Positions 1 to 8,837 of a DNA stretch of 64,000 nucleotides are shown in pieces. The translations under genes were made by a program, and so were the position numbers. The DNA is from CAVTWH01 sp963738365 (GTDB lineage Bacteria > Actinomycetota > Actinomycetes > Mycobacteriales > Micromonosporaceae), in NCBI GenBank assembly GCA_963738365.1, contig CAVTWH010000007.1, positions 806,001 through 870,000 of the forward strand. The letters are read 5' to 3'. Numbering within the stretch: position 1 is the stretch's first letter; each line of letters opens with the position of its first letter. Below the pieces are notes generated by a model. It saw nothing but the letters and a program-made list of their open reading frames with translations. It had not been told where the DNA came from and made no database searches.

Positions 1-645
1 GGCCGCGAAGGTGATCAGCGCGGCCAGCCGGCCGTCCGGGTCGTGCAGCGCCCCGGTGTCGTCCAGCACCAGCTCCACCCCGAACGAGTCCAGCTCCTGG
101 CGCGGCAGGTAGACCCGGCCGTTGCCGAGGTCCTCGCGGATGTCGCGGAGGATGTTGGTCTGCTGCAGGGCGATGCCCAGCGCGTCGGCGTACCCGGCCG
201 CCCGCGGATCGGGGCGCGACCCGAAGACGCCCAGGCACAGCCGGCCGACGGCGCCGGCCACGCAGCGGCAGTAGCCGACCAGCTCCTCGAAGGTGGCGTA
301 CCGGCGCCCGCGCACGTCCATCTCCACCCCGTCCACCAGCTCCTCGAAGGCGTCCAGCGGTACCGGGTAGCGGCGCGCCGCGTCGGCCACCGCGAGCAGC
401 ACCGGATCGGCGCTGGTGTCGATGCACCGCAGGTCGGCCCGCAGCTGCGCGAGCGCCCCGGTCTTCCACTCCACCGGCGCGTCCCCGTCGCCGATGTCGT
501 CGATGCGCCGGGCCAGCGCGTACAGCGCACACAGGGCGCCGCGCTTGGCGGCCGGTAGCAGCCGGATGCCGTAGAAGAAGTTCCGGGCCGCGTCCCGGGT
601 GATCGTCTCGCAGACCTGGTACGCCTCCACCACTGTCGCGGTCAC
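1..645 (-). CDS. hpnD: HpnD-like presqualene diphosphate synthase / phytoene synthase family, 3' end outside window
   Basis: Squalene/phytoene synthase family. In bacteria with hpnC next to it, HpnD condenses two farnesyl diphosphates to presqualene diphosphate. Reading from the GTG at 645 gives 215 residues in this window. The first aspartate-rich motif is RIDDIGD (about residues 47-53), and a second prenyl-PP/Mg2+ motif NILRDIREDLGNGRVYLP lies near residue 170. The start overlaps the stop of the upstream hpnC-like gene (GTGA), so the two are translationally coupled. The C-terminus lies beyond the left edge. A role in carotenoid synthesis (CrtB-like) cannot be excluded, because a carotenoid locus lies 10 kb away. 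The HpnC-HpnD pairing favours the squalene route. Confidence 0.8.
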   Translation of the reverse strand, partial: MTATVVEAYQVCETITRDAARNFFYGIRLLPAAKRGALCALYALARRIDDIGDGDAPVEWKTGALAQLRADLRCIDTSADPVLLAVADAARRYPVPLDAFEELVDGVEMDVRGRRYATFEELVGYCRCVAGAVGRLCLGVFGSRPDPRAAGYADALGIALQQTNILRDIREDLGNGRVYLPRQELDSFGVELVLDDTGALHDPDGRLAALITFAA

Positions 646-1583
646 CCGGCCACCCCCAGCCACAGCACGTGCCGCAGCACATCGGACCGGCGTACCGGCG
701 GGGCGGCGGGCAGCACGCTCCAGCCGCCCCGGCGCAGCGCGTCCAGCGCCGCCCAGCCGCCGGCCAGGTAGCCGGTGACGGCGAGCCGCCCCCAGCCGGG
801 CAGCCGGCGCAGCAGCGGCTGCCCGGCGCGCAGCAGCCCGGCACAGCGCTGCGCCTGCCAGGCGACGAGTTCCCGCAGCGCCCGGCTGCTCTGGCCGGCG
901 TCCAGGTCGGCCGGGCCGACGCCGAACCGGTCCAGGTCCTCGGCCGGCAGGTAGACCCGGCCGGCCCGGCGGTCCTCGCCGAGGTCCTGGCAGTGCTCGA
1001 TGACCTGCAGCGCGGTACAGATGCGGTCGGAGAGCAGCTCGTTGTCGGGGCTGGTGGCGCCGAAGACGGCGAGCACCAGCCGGCCCACCGGGTCGGCCGA
1101 CAGCGAGCAGTACTCCAGCAGGTCGTCCCAGCTGCGGTAGCTGGTCACCGCCTGGTCGCGCAGGTTCGCCTCGACCAGCGCCTGGAACGGCTGTTCCGGC
1201 AGGTCACAGGCGGCGACCGTGGGGGCGAGCCGGCGCAGCACCGGGTGCCGGGGCAGCTGCCCGGCCCAGATGGTGGCCAGGTCGGCGCGGAACGCGCTCA
1301 GCTGCGCCACCCGGTCGCCGGCCGCCTGGTCACCCAGGTCGTCGATGGTGCGGGCCACGTCGTAGAGGGCCGACAGGTGCCGGCGGTGGCGGCGGGGCAG
1401 CAGGCGCAGCGCGACCGGGAAGTTCTCGGTACGCTCCCGGCCCCGTAGATAGTCCTTACCGGTGCACGCCCCGACCTGCTCAGCGCCGTCCGAGGTGCCC
1501 GCCCGTGTCGCCCCCACTCCAGTGATGGTGCGCGCCGCGCGACGCCCTGGTCTGTAACGGCGCGCGTGAATAACGGCCGGCAA
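642..1583 (-). CDS. hpnC: HpnC-like squalene synthase
   Basis: Squalene/phytoene synthase family, upstream partner of the hpnD-like gene. In the HpnCDE route HpnC acts on presqualene diphosphate to give hydroxysqualene. The open frame is 313 aa. Family-like sequence begins only near residue 45 (TENFPVALRLLPRRHRRHL). The first Asp motif is RTIDDLGD and the second is CQDLGEDRRAGRVYLP. The first 35-45 residues are Arg/Ala/Gly-rich and look non-coding, so the true start is probably an internal GTG around residue 23 or 37. No hpnE is visible; it may lie beyond the left edge. Confidence 0.75.
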   Translation of the reverse strand: MPAVIHARRYRPGRRAARTITGVGATRAGTSDGAEQVGACTGKDYLRGRERTENFPVALRLLPRRHRRHLSALYDVARTIDDLGDQAAGDRVAQLSAFRADLATIWAGQLPRHPVLRRLAPTVAACDLPEQPFQALVEANLRDQAVTSYRSWDDLLEYCSLSADPVGRLVLAVFGATSPDNELLSDRICTALQVIEHCQDLGEDRRAGRVYLPAEDLDRFGVGPADLDAGQSSRALRELVAWQAQRCAGLLRAGQPLLRRLPGWGRLAVTGYLAGGWAALDALRRGGWSVLPAAPPVRRSDVLRHVLWLGVAG

Positions 1584-1651
1584 GTTGTCCGATGTTGATA
1601 AAAGCGATTCGTACGTGCATCTGTGACGCCGGTGCGCTAGACACGTACCCA
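1575..1651. promoter_or_regulatory. Divergent promoter region hpnC / PucR-type regulator
   Basis: A locally AT-rich stretch (for example GTTGATAAAAGCG around 1593-1605) lies between the divergent genes. A TAGACA hexamer (1638-1643) precedes the preferred GTG start of the regulator by 8 nt and may be its -10. No convincing -35 was seen. Assignment is by position and base composition only. Confidence 0.35.
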
Positions 1652-2935
1652 GTGGACGCTTCGGGGCCGGTCCCGGGCGGTGACCTGAATTGGCTGGTCG
1701 CCGCGTTGGAGGCTCGGCTGCCGCAGGTCCTCGACGAGGTAGGCGAGCAGTTGCGGGCCGACTGGCCGGACTATGCCGACTTCCTGGTCCGGGAGCGCGC
1801 CGAGGTCGACGCGGCGGCCCGGGAGTTCCTGCGCTACCTCGTGCAGATCGTCACCGAGTCCCGGCCGCCCGGCCCGGACGCCGACGACAGCGCCAGGTCG
1901 GCGCTGTTCGAGGAGATCGGCCGGATCCAGTGGCGCGAAGGGCGCGAGCTCACCACCCTGCTCAGCGCCTACCAGCTGGGTGCCCGGGTGGCCTGGCACC
2001 ACGTGGCGGGGACCGCGCTGGAGCGCAACGCCGACCTGCCTACCGTGGCCGCCCTGGCGGAGGCGGTGTTCATCTTCGTCGACCAGCTCTCCTCGGCGTC
2101 GGCCCGCGGCTACGTGCTGGAGCAGGGCGAGGCCGCCGGCGAGCGCGAGCGGCGCCGCGACGACCTGGTCGACCTGCTGCTCTCCGGCCGGGCCGACGAG
2201 ACGGCGGTACGCGGCGCCGCCGCCCGGGCCGGCTGGTCGCTGCCGCGTACCGCGGCGGTCATCCTGCTGGACCCCGACAACCCGATCGGCCAGGCGGTGC
2301 TCTCCCGGCTCGACAGCTCCTGCCTGCTGATCCGACGGCGCCGCTTCCTCGGCGCGATCGTGCCCGACCCGGTGCGCCCCGGGCTGCGCCAGCGGCTGAC
2401 CGTGGCGCTGCACGGCGCGGGCGCCGTGGTCGGGCACCCGGTGGCGCCGGAGCACCTGCCGGCCAGCATGCAGATCGCCGAAGTGGCCGCCGCCCTGCAG
2501 CGCTCGGGGGTGCTGACCGAGGACCCGGTCTTCGCCGAGGAGCACCTGGACGCGATCATCGTGCACCGGGACGAGCGGCTGCTCGGTGCGTTCCAGCGGC
2601 GGATGCTCTCGCCGCTGGCGAAGCTCTCCCCGACGGTCCGGGAGCGGCTCACCGAGACCCTGGTCAGCTGGCTGCGGCACTTCGGCGACCGGCAGGCCAT
2701 CGCCGGCGAGCTGCACGTGCATCCGCAGACGGTGCGCTACCGGATGGGGCAGCTGCACGAGCTGTTCGGCCAGACCCTGGACGACCCGCTCGGCCGCGCC
2801 CGGCTGACCCTGGCGCTGGGCTGGTACCGCCCCGCTGCCCCGCCGGCCGCGGCCGGCCAGCTCACCGCCGGGCCTGTCGACCAGGTCAGTGAGGTGGCGG
2901 TGTGGTGGACACCGACTCCCCGGGACCACCCCTGA
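1652..2935 (+). CDS. PucR-type transcriptional regulator (C-terminal HTH)
   Basis: Cytoplasmic DNA-binding regulator of the PucR/CdaR class. The C-terminus holds a PucR-type helix-turn-helix (LRHFGDRQAIAGELHVHPQT onward), as in carbohydrate-diacid and purine-catabolism regulators. The N-terminal half is an all-alpha domain typical of actinobacterial PucR paralogues. The open frame reaches back to ATG 1592, but its first 20 residues (Cys/Ile-rich, including CICDAG) do not look conserved. GTG 1652 is therefore preferred. The gene is divergent from hpnC and may regulate the hpn genes; that is inference from position. Its 3' end overlaps the convergent PAP2-acyltransferase gene by 50 bp. Confidence 0.75.
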   Translation: MDASGPVPGGDLNWLVAALEARLPQVLDEVGEQLRADWPDYADFLVRERAEVDAAAREFLRYLVQIVTESRPPGPDADDSARSALFEEIGRIQWREGRELTTLLSAYQLGARVAWHHVAGTALERNADLPTVAALAEAVFIFVDQLSSASARGYVLEQGEAAGERERRRDDLVDLLLSGRADETAVRGAAARAGWSLPRTAAVILLDPDNPIGQAVLSRLDSSCLLIRRRRFLGAIVPDPVRPGLRQRLTVALHGAGAVVGHPVAPEHLPASMQIAEVAAALQRSGVLTEDPVFAEEHLDAIIVHRDERLLGAFQRRMLSPLAKLSPTVRERLTETLVSWLRHFGDRQAIAGELHVHPQTVRYRMGQLHELFGQTLDDPLGRARLTLALGWYRPAAPPAAAGQLTAGPVDQVSEVAVWWTPTPRDHP

Positions 2936-5036
2936 TCGTCCGTCCGGCCGACGTCCCGGACCGGCCGCCCGGTGGCTTGCCGGCCGGATCGTGCCGGGAT
3001 GCGCCGGGCGGGTGGTCGGGTGACGCCGGTCCGTCGAGCGCGTCCAGGGCCCGGCCCACGGCAGCTGTCAGGGCGTCCGGGTCGACGGCCAGCGCCGGGT
3101 CCATGCTGATCCCGAAGTGCGCAACGTCATCCCAGCTGAGCACGCCGACGGCGAGCGGCGCCCGGTCGGCCAGCGGCAGGATCGGGTACACCTCCAGCAG
3201 CGGCGCCCCGGCCAGCCGGTAACTGCCGGTCGGGCCCGGCATGTTGGAGACGATGGCCTGGAAGAAGCGGTGCCCGTAGACGGTGCGGGCGAACCACGCC
3301 TGCAGCGCCGGGGGCAGCACGGCGACCCCGGTGCTCAGTACGAACCGGGAGGCCAGCGCCCGGGCGCCGGTGTGCAGCCGGCGGGTCTGCCGGGCGGTCC
3401 GGGCCAGCCGCTCCGGCCCGGCCAGGTCGCCCAGCGGCACCGTGGCGATGACGGCGGCGGTGACGTTGCCCTCCGCGCCACTGTCCGGGGTACGCACCAT
3501 CAGCGGCGTGGCCACCCGGAACCGTGGCGGCACCGGGCGCCCGCCCAGCACCTCGCGTACCCCGGCCGCCGCCACGCTGAGCAGCACGTCGGTGACCCGG
3601 ACCCGGTGCCGACGGGCGATCGCGCGCAGCCGCGGCAGGGGTACCCGCAGCGTGCCGAAGTGCCGGGCGCCGGTGCCGGAACTGGGCAGCGGGCCCCGGG
3701 CCGCCCCGTCGGTGGCCAGCTGGGCCAGCCCGACGAGCACCCCGCCGGCCCGGCGCAGCGCACCGGGGCGCTCCGGCGGTGTACCCAACTCGGGGACCGG
3801 GTCGAGCAGCCGTACCGCCTGGGCGACCGTACCGATGCCGTCGGCGACGGCGTGGTGCACCAGCAGCACCGCCGCCACCCGGTCCCGGGCGAACCCGGTG
3901 ACCACCACGAACCGCCACAGTGGCCGGTCCCGGGGCAGCGGCTCGCCCTGCAGCCGGGCGACGTAGCGGCGCAGCGCCGCCGGGCCGGCCGGCGACCCGT
4001 CCGCCCCGGCCAGGTCGTGGACGGGGACGTGCCAGTCCCAGTCCAGCCGGTCGGCGGCCAGCCAGCGGGGCCGGTGCCAGCGCGCGGGCGGCGAGGGGCG
4101 CTGGGTGAACCGGGGCAGCCGGGGCAGCGCCTGCTCGATGGTGGCGCGCAGCCGGTCCCGGTACTGCCGGGCGCTGCCGCTGTGCGCGGCGACGGCGACC
4201 CCGCCGACGTGCTGCGGCCAGCCGGGGGACTCGGCATAGAGGAAGAACGCGTCAGCCGCTGCCACCCGGGGGCCTGCGTCGGTGCCGGGCGCGCCCCGGC
4301 CCAGCGCGGTCAGCGCGAAGGCGAGCGCCACGGCCAGTGCGGCGCCGGCCGCGTCGAGCAGGTAGTGGTTGGCGGTCGCCACGATGACCGCCACGGTCAC
4401 CAGGACGTGCAGTGCGCTGGCCGCCTGGGTACCGCGCCCGCCGGAGATCCGGGCGAGTACCACGCTGACCCACAGCGCCCAGGCCACGTGTAGCGACGGC
4501 AGTGCGGCGAGCTGGTTGGCGTGGGTCACCAGGGGCGACCCCCAGGAGCCCCAGGTGTGGTTGGCTCGCACCGTGTCGACGAACGCCGCGCCGGGCAGCA
4601 GCCGGGGCGGGGTGGTGGGGTAGAGCGCGAAGCAGCCGATCCCGATGACGTTGAGGACCAGGAACGACGTACGCGCCCAGCGGTAGCTGTCCGGGCGGCG
4701 CCGGTACAGCCAGACCAGCAGCCAGCCGGCGGTGACCAGGTAGGTGACGGCGTACTCGTAGCTGGCCAGCACGCGCAGCATGGCGTGGCCGGCGAGCCAT
4801 CGGTTGGCCGGCTCCTCGACGGCGTAGTGGCCGGCCTGCTCCAGCTGCAGCAGGAGCAGCCCGTGCCGGTCAGCGGCTGCCCTGCGGGCCGGGCCGGTGG
4901 CGCTCTCCACCAGGCTGTAGAGGGCGAAGACGGCCAGCCCGAGCAGCAGCTCCCGGCGCAGCGCCGGGCGCTGGGGCCGGACGGCCGGCGCTACCGCGGC
5001 CGCGCGGGTGCGCGCAGACCACTCACCGATGGTCAT
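2886..5036 (-). CDS. PAP2-family phosphatase fused to wax ester synthase/DGAT-type acyltransferase
   Basis: A 716-residue two-domain protein. Residues about 30-245 are a multi-spanning PAP2_3 (inositolphosphorylceramide-synthase-like) domain with the signature pieces LPSLHVAW (about 179-186) and ANHYLLDAAGA (about 222-232). Residues about 255-690 are a WS/DGAT-like acyltransferase with the catalytic HHxxxDG motif as HHAVADG (394-400). PAP2 enzymes dephosphorylate lipid phosphates such as phosphatidate to diacylglycerol, and WS/DGAT enzymes acylate diacylglycerol or fatty alcohols. The fusion could therefore channel diacylglycerol straight to triacylglycerol; this is inference. The ATG overlaps the stop of the upstream DMT transporter (ATGA), so the two are co-translated. 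Codon usage matches the neighbours and no frameshift is seen. Confidence 0.85.
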   Translation of the reverse strand: MTIGEWSARTRAAAVAPAVRPQRPALRRELLLGLAVFALYSLVESATGPARRAAADRHGLLLLQLEQAGHYAVEEPANRWLAGHAMLRVLASYEYAVTYLVTAGWLLVWLYRRRPDSYRWARTSFLVLNVIGIGCFALYPTTPPRLLPGAAFVDTVRANHTWGSWGSPLVTHANQLAALPSLHVAWALWVSVVLARISGGRGTQAASALHVLVTVAVIVATANHYLLDAAGAALAVALAFALTALGRGAPGTDAGPRVAAADAFFLYAESPGWPQHVGGVAVAAHSGSARQYRDRLRATIEQALPRLPRFTQRPSPPARWHRPRWLAADRLDWDWHVPVHDLAGADGSPAGPAALRRYVARLQGEPLPRDRPLWRFVVVTGFARDRVAAVLLVHHAVADGIGTVAQAVRLLDPVPELGTPPERPGALRRAGGVLVGLAQLATDGAARGPLPSSGTGARHFGTLRVPLPRLRAIARRHRVRVTDVLLSVAAAGVREVLGGRPVPPRFRVATPLMVRTPDSGAEGNVTAAVIATVPLGDLAGPERLARTARQTRRLHTGARALASRFVLSTGVAVLPPALQAWFARTVYGHRFFQAIVSNMPGPTGSYRLAGAPLLEVYPILPLADRAPLAVGVLSWDDVAHFGISMDPALAVDPDALTAAVGRALDALDGPASPDHPPGASRHDPAGKPPGGRSGTSAGRTIRGGPGESVSTTPPPH

Positions 5037-6016
5037 TCGTGACTTCTAGCACGAAGCTCCCCCCGACTGTCGAGTGTTCCGCCGGATGCATCCGGTGACA
5101 CTGCTCTCGGCGGCGCGGCGACCTCGGTGCGGACCAGCGGCGAGTGGGCCAGGCCGACGGTACCGACGCCGATCAGCGCCCCGGCTGCGGCCAGTGCGGC
5201 CAGCGCGCCTGCTCCGGTGGGCGCGACCACGCCGAAGGCGAAGATGCCCAGCAGGTAGCTGACCACCGGATTGGTGATCGACATGGCGGCGATGGCGGCC
5301 GGCAGCGAACCCGCCGCGAACGCACCCTGCTCCAGCAGCAGCCCGGCCAGCGTGGAGACGGCCAGCGTGTACCCGGGCCAGTCCCGGGCGGTGGCGGCCA
5401 CCCCGCGGTACAGCAGGTCGTCGCTGGTCAGTTTGATCATCGCGGCGCTGACCGCGAAGCACACCCCGGCCGCGACTGCCACCAGGGTGGCCCGCACCGG
5501 GCGCGGCACCCCGGCGGCGACCAGCACCAGGGCCAGCACCAGGGCGGTCGCGGCCAGACAGCCCAGCGCCAACTTGGCCCGGTCGGGGCGGTCGGCCAGC
5601 GGCGCCACGTCCCGGACCGCCAGGAAGATCACCAGCCCGCCGGTGATCAGCGCGGCGGCCAGCCAGTCCCGCCGCCCCGGCCAGACCCGCTGCCAGGCCG
5701 ACGCCAGCGGCAGGGCGAACAGGATCTGGGCGACCAGCAGCGGCTGCACCAGCGCCACCGAGCCGAAGTGCAGCGCCACCGCCTGGGTACCGAAGCCGAT
5801 CAGGTTGGTACACCAGCCGAGCAGCCAGAGCGGGCTGCGCACCAGCCGGCGGATCAGCCGCCACAGCGCCCCGAAGATGTCGGTACGCCGGTCCAGCCGC
5901 CCGCGCGAGTCGGCCGCCACCGCCGGGCGTACCCGCTGCGCCGCGTGCTGCTGGAGCGAGGCCGACCCGGCGAACAGGAACGCCGCCAGGAGGCCGAGGC
6001 CCACAGCGATGAGCAC
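5033..6016 (-). CDS. DMT-superfamily transporter (EamA/NIPA-like)
   Basis: A 327-residue integral membrane protein with about nine or ten hydrophobic segments. The first begins at residue 1 (VLIAVGLGLLAAFLFAG); internal segments carry FGSVALVQPLLV and SITNPVVSYLLGIFAFG, typical of drug/metabolite transporters. The substrate cannot be inferred. The start is GTG 6016. Its stop overlaps the start of the PAP2-acyltransferase gene (ATGA), and it lies 61 nt downstream of an SDR gene. All three are probably one minus-strand operon. Confidence 0.8.
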   Translation of the reverse strand: MLIAVGLGLLAAFLFAGSASLQQHAAQRVRPAVAADSRGRLDRRTDIFGALWRLIRRLVRSPLWLLGWCTNLIGFGTQAVALHFGSVALVQPLLVAQILFALPLASAWQRVWPGRRDWLAAALITGGLVIFLAVRDVAPLADRPDRAKLALGCLAATALVLALVLVAAGVPRPVRATLVAVAAGVCFAVSAAMIKLTSDDLLYRGVAATARDWPGYTLAVSTLAGLLLEQGAFAAGSLPAAIAAMSITNPVVSYLLGIFAFGVVAPTGAGALAALAAAGALIGVGTVGLAHSPLVRTEVAAPPRAVSPDASGGTLDSRGELRARSHE

Positions 6017-6077
6017 ACCGGCTCCTCACGTCCGCCAGCAGAACCCCTCGATCGTCCCATCCGGGTGGCACACCCGG

Positions 6078-6836
6078 TCAACTCCCACCGAACCGGGCAG
6101 CCAGCGCCCGGTACGCCGCCGGGGCCACCGCCCGTACCGCCACCGGCAGGCGCAGCCAGGCCGGCCGGTACACCTCGGCGTCGCCGCGCTCGACCATCCG
6201 GGCCAGCCGTTCACCCACCCGGGCGGCGGGCAGCGGCCGGGGCCGGGAGCGCCGGTAGGGCTGGCCGCGCCGGGCGAAGAACGCGGTGTCCACCACACCG
6301 GGCACCAGCACCCCGACGTCCACGCCGGTGCCGGCCAGCTCCAGCCGCAGGCTCTCGGCGAAGGCGTCCAGGCCGGCCTTGCTGGCCGCGTACACCGCTT
6401 CGCCGGCCACCCCGGTGCGACCCGCGATGGACGACACGTAGGCCAGGTAGCCGCTGCGCCGCTCCAGCATTCCGGGCAGCAGGGCGCGGGTGAGCCGGAT
6501 CGCCGCCGTCAGGTTGACCGCCAGGAGGCGGTCCAGGTCGGGCTCCGGCTGCGCCACGAACGGGCCGGCCCAGCCGGCCCCGGCGTTGGCCACCAGGGCG
6601 TCCACCCGGCCGGTGGCGGCCAGGGCGCGCTGCGCCAGGCGTACCACCTGGGTCGGGTCGGCGAGATCGGCCGCCAGCGGCGTGCCGCCGGTCAGCGCGG
6701 CCAGCTCGGCCAGGGCCTGCTCGTCCCGGCCGTGCAGCAGCAGCCGGGCGCCGCGCCGGGCCAGCGCCTGCGCGGTGGCCCGGCCGATGCCCGAGGAGGC
6801 GCCGGTGACCAGCACCACCGAACCGGCCACGATCAC
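6078..6836 (-). CDS. SDR-family NAD(P)-dependent oxidoreductase
   Basis: A classical short-chain dehydrogenase/reductase of 252 residues. The nucleotide-binding motif is TGASSGIG (about 11-18), the structural motif is VANAG (about 83-87), and the catalytic set is a Ser near 136 with Y149 and K153 (YAASK). The C-terminal third is basic and rich in Arg/Pro. The substrate is not evident; neighbouring lipid genes suggest lipid metabolism. The GTG start sits 6 nt after a -10-like CATACT, which suggests a leaderless transcript. Confidence 0.85.
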   Translation of the reverse strand: MIVAGSVVLVTGASSGIGRATAQALARRGARLLLHGRDEQALAELAALTGGTPLAADLADPTQVVRLAQRALAATGRVDALVANAGAGWAGPFVAQPEPDLDRLLAVNLTAAIRLTRALLPGMLERRSGYLAYVSSIAGRTGVAGEAVYAASKAGLDAFAESLRLELAGTGVDVGVLVPGVVDTAFFARRGQPYRRSRPRPLPAARVGERLARMVERGDAEVYRPAWLRLPVAVRAVAPAAYRALAARFGGS

Positions 6837-6842
6837 CCGCCC

Positions 6843-6848
6843 AGTATG
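6843..6848 (-). promoter_or_regulatory. -10 element (CATACT) of the SDR gene
   Basis: Read on the minus strand, CATACT is followed by 6 nt and the GTG start at 6836, so transcription would begin at or next to the start codon. No clear -35. The position matches the other leaderless-type starts in this window. Confidence 0.4.
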
Positions 6849-6958
6849 GGTGTGGACGGTGACCGCAGCTGGTCACGCCCCGCGCTGACCGGCGCGGCGC
6901 CGCGTTTCGCCGGCTGGGACAGCGCGCGGGGTTCACCCCGACCGCCTTGTGCTGCGGT

Positions 6959-6964
6959 TACAGT
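6959..6964 (+). promoter_or_regulatory. -10 element (TACAGT) of metF, leaderless type
   Basis: TACAGT is followed by 6 nt and the GTG at 6971. No Shine-Dalgarno sequence lies in the usual position. The arrangement fixes the metF start at 6971 rather than at the in-frame ATG at 6947, which lies upstream of the hexamer. Confidence 0.5.
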
Positions 6965-6970
6965 CAGAGC

Positions 6971-7927
6971 GTGGCACTTGGACTTCCCTCGGTGATGCCG
7001 GGCGGGCACGGCTCGATCGGTGAGTTGATCCGTTCTCCCGAACCGACCTTCTCGTTCGAGTTCTTCCCGCCCCGTGACGCCGAGGGCGAGCAGCAGCTGT
7101 GGACGGCGATCCGGCAGCTGGAACCGCTGCGGCCGTCGTTCGTCTCGATCACCTACGGTGCGGGCGGCTCCACCCGGGACAACACCGTCGCGGTCACCGA
7201 ACGCGTCGCCACCGAGACCACGCTCTTGCCGATGGCCCACCTCACCGCGGTCAACCACTCGATCGCCGAGCTGCGCCACCTGATCGGCCGGTACGCCGCC
7301 GCCGGCATCCACAACGTGCTGGCCGTGCGCGGCGACCCGCCGGGCAACCCGCAGGGGGAGTGGGTGCCACACCCGCGCGGCATCACCTACGCCGCCGAGC
7401 TGGTCGCCCTGCTCAAGGAGTCCGGCGACTTCTGCGTCGGGGTGGCCGCGTTCCCGCACAAGCACCCGCGCTCGGCCGACGTCGACACCGACACCCGGTA
7501 CCTGATCGACAAGTGCCGGGCCGGCGCCGACTTCGCCATCACCCAGATGTTCTTCGAGCCGGACGAGTACCTGCGGCTGCGTGACCGGGTGGCGGCGGCC
7601 GGCTGCGACACCCCGATGGTGCCGGAGGTGATGCCGGTGCTCAGCCTGGCCACCGTCGAGCGCGTTCCGCAGCTGTCCGGGGCGCCCTTCCCGGCCGCGC
7701 TGGCCGCCCAGTTCGAACGGGTCGCGGACGACCCGAAAGCGGTCCGGGCGCTCGGCATCGAACAGGCCACCCAGCTCGCCGAGCGGTTGCTCGCCGAGGG
7801 GGTACCCGGGATCCACTTCATCACCTTCAACCGCTCCAAGGCGACCCGGGAGATCTGGCAGCACCTGTCCGCCGCCCGCGCGGCCGACCCGGCCGCCACC
7901 CGGCCAGCGGACCTGCGGGCGGCGTGA
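6971..7927 (+). CDS. metF: Methylenetetrahydrofolate reductase
   Basis: Reduces 5,10-methylene-THF to 5-methyl-THF for methionine synthesis; FAD-dependent TIM barrel, cytosolic. Family motifs are present in order: FSFEFFPPRD near the N-terminus (with the catalytic Glu), SITYGAGGS, HLTAVNHS, NVLAVRGDPPG, GVAAFPHKHP, ITQMFFEPDEY and a C-terminal GIHFITFNRS. The product is 318 aa from GTG 6971, a normal length. The stop overlaps the GTG of the downstream phosphatidyltransferase (GTGA). Confidence 0.95.
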   Translation: MALGLPSVMPGGHGSIGELIRSPEPTFSFEFFPPRDAEGEQQLWTAIRQLEPLRPSFVSITYGAGGSTRDNTVAVTERVATETTLLPMAHLTAVNHSIAELRHLIGRYAAAGIHNVLAVRGDPPGNPQGEWVPHPRGITYAAELVALLKESGDFCVGVAAFPHKHPRSADVDTDTRYLIDKCRAGADFAITQMFFEPDEYLRLRDRVAAAGCDTPMVPEVMPVLSLATVERVPQLSGAPFPAALAAQFERVADDPKAVRALGIEQATQLAERLLAEGVPGIHFITFNRSKATREIWQHLSAARAADPAATRPADLRAA

Positions 7928-8823
7928 ACACCACCCCGCTCAGCTGGGACCAGTACGCCACCCAGTGGGCGGGCCTGCACGGTGGGGTCGACCCGCGCCG
8001 GGTCGGCGGCGCGATGGCCGGCTGGCTACGGGTCTCCTACGCGCTGGGCCGGGCACTGGTCCGGCTGCGCATCGGACCGGCCGTGGTGACCGCCGCCGGG
8101 CTGCTGCTGAGCCTGCTCGTCCCGGCCTTCGTCAACCAGGGCGGCTGGTGGGTACCGGCCGCCGGGGCGCTGGTGGTGGCCTCGGCGCTGGCCGACTCGG
8201 TGGACGGCGCGGTGGCGGTGGTCGGCCGGCGGGTCAGCCGGCTCGGTTTCGTCTACGACTCGCTCTGCGACCGGCTCGCCGAAGTGGCCTGGCTGGCCGG
8301 GCTGAAGCTGCTCGGCGTCCCCGGCTGGCTGGTCGTCACCTGCCTCGCCGTCGCCTGGCTGCACGAGTACATCCGGGCCCGGTCGGTGGCCGCCGGAATG
8401 CCCGACGTCGGCGTGGTGACCACCGCGGAGCGGCCCACCCGGGTGAGCTTCGCCGTGCTGGGCCTGGTGCTCGGCGGTGCGACCGGCTTCGCCAGCGCCC
8501 GGCTGGCCGCCGGTACGGCCACCGCGGTCACCGCGATCTGGCTGGTCTTCGGGCTGATCGGGCTGATCCAGCTGCTCTCCACCGTGCACGCCCGGCTGCG
8601 CAGCCGGCCCGCCCCGTCGATCCGGGTCCCCGACCCGGATCCGCGCCGGCTCGGCCCCTCCGGTCGGGGCGCCGGGGGCACGCTCGGCGACTTTCCCGCC
8701 GGTGGCCAGGGGGATTCCCCGGGCGGTGGGGACACGGATTACCCGCGCGCGGAGGACTCCGAGGCGGTCGACTCGGTCTGGGCAGCCGGCGGGTCGGACG
8801 GCGACTCGGGCGACGGCTCCTGA
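7924..8823 (+). CDS. CDP-alcohol phosphatidyltransferase family protein
   Basis: Integral membrane enzyme, about six hydrophobic segments, transferring a phosphatidyl-type group from a CDP-alcohol. The signature region is DSVDGAVAVVGRRVSRLGFV followed by YDSLCDR (around residue 90). All four Asp of the D-x2-DG-x2-A-x-x8-G-x3-D-x3-D pattern are kept, but the residue after Ala, normally Arg, is Val. The last 80 residues are hydrophilic, Gly/Asp-rich and probably disordered. The GTG start is coupled to metF by a 4-nt overlap. The lipid product is unknown. Confidence 0.8.
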   Translation: MNTTPLSWDQYATQWAGLHGGVDPRRVGGAMAGWLRVSYALGRALVRLRIGPAVVTAAGLLLSLLVPAFVNQGGWWVPAAGALVVASALADSVDGAVAVVGRRVSRLGFVYDSLCDRLAEVAWLAGLKLLGVPGWLVVTCLAVAWLHEYIRARSVAAGMPDVGVVTTAERPTRVSFAVLGLVLGGATGFASARLAAGTATAVTAIWLVFGLIGLIQLLSTVHARLRSRPAPSIRVPDPDPRRLGPSGRGAGGTLGDFPAGGQGDSPGGGDTDYPRAEDSEAVDSVWAAGGSDGDSGDGS

Positions 8824-8837
8824 CGTCCCACCGCTGC

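Noticed and set aside
1637..2929. 430-codon open frame antisense to the PucR-type regulator
   Set aside because: Shadow frame; the sense strand has a clear PucR HTH.
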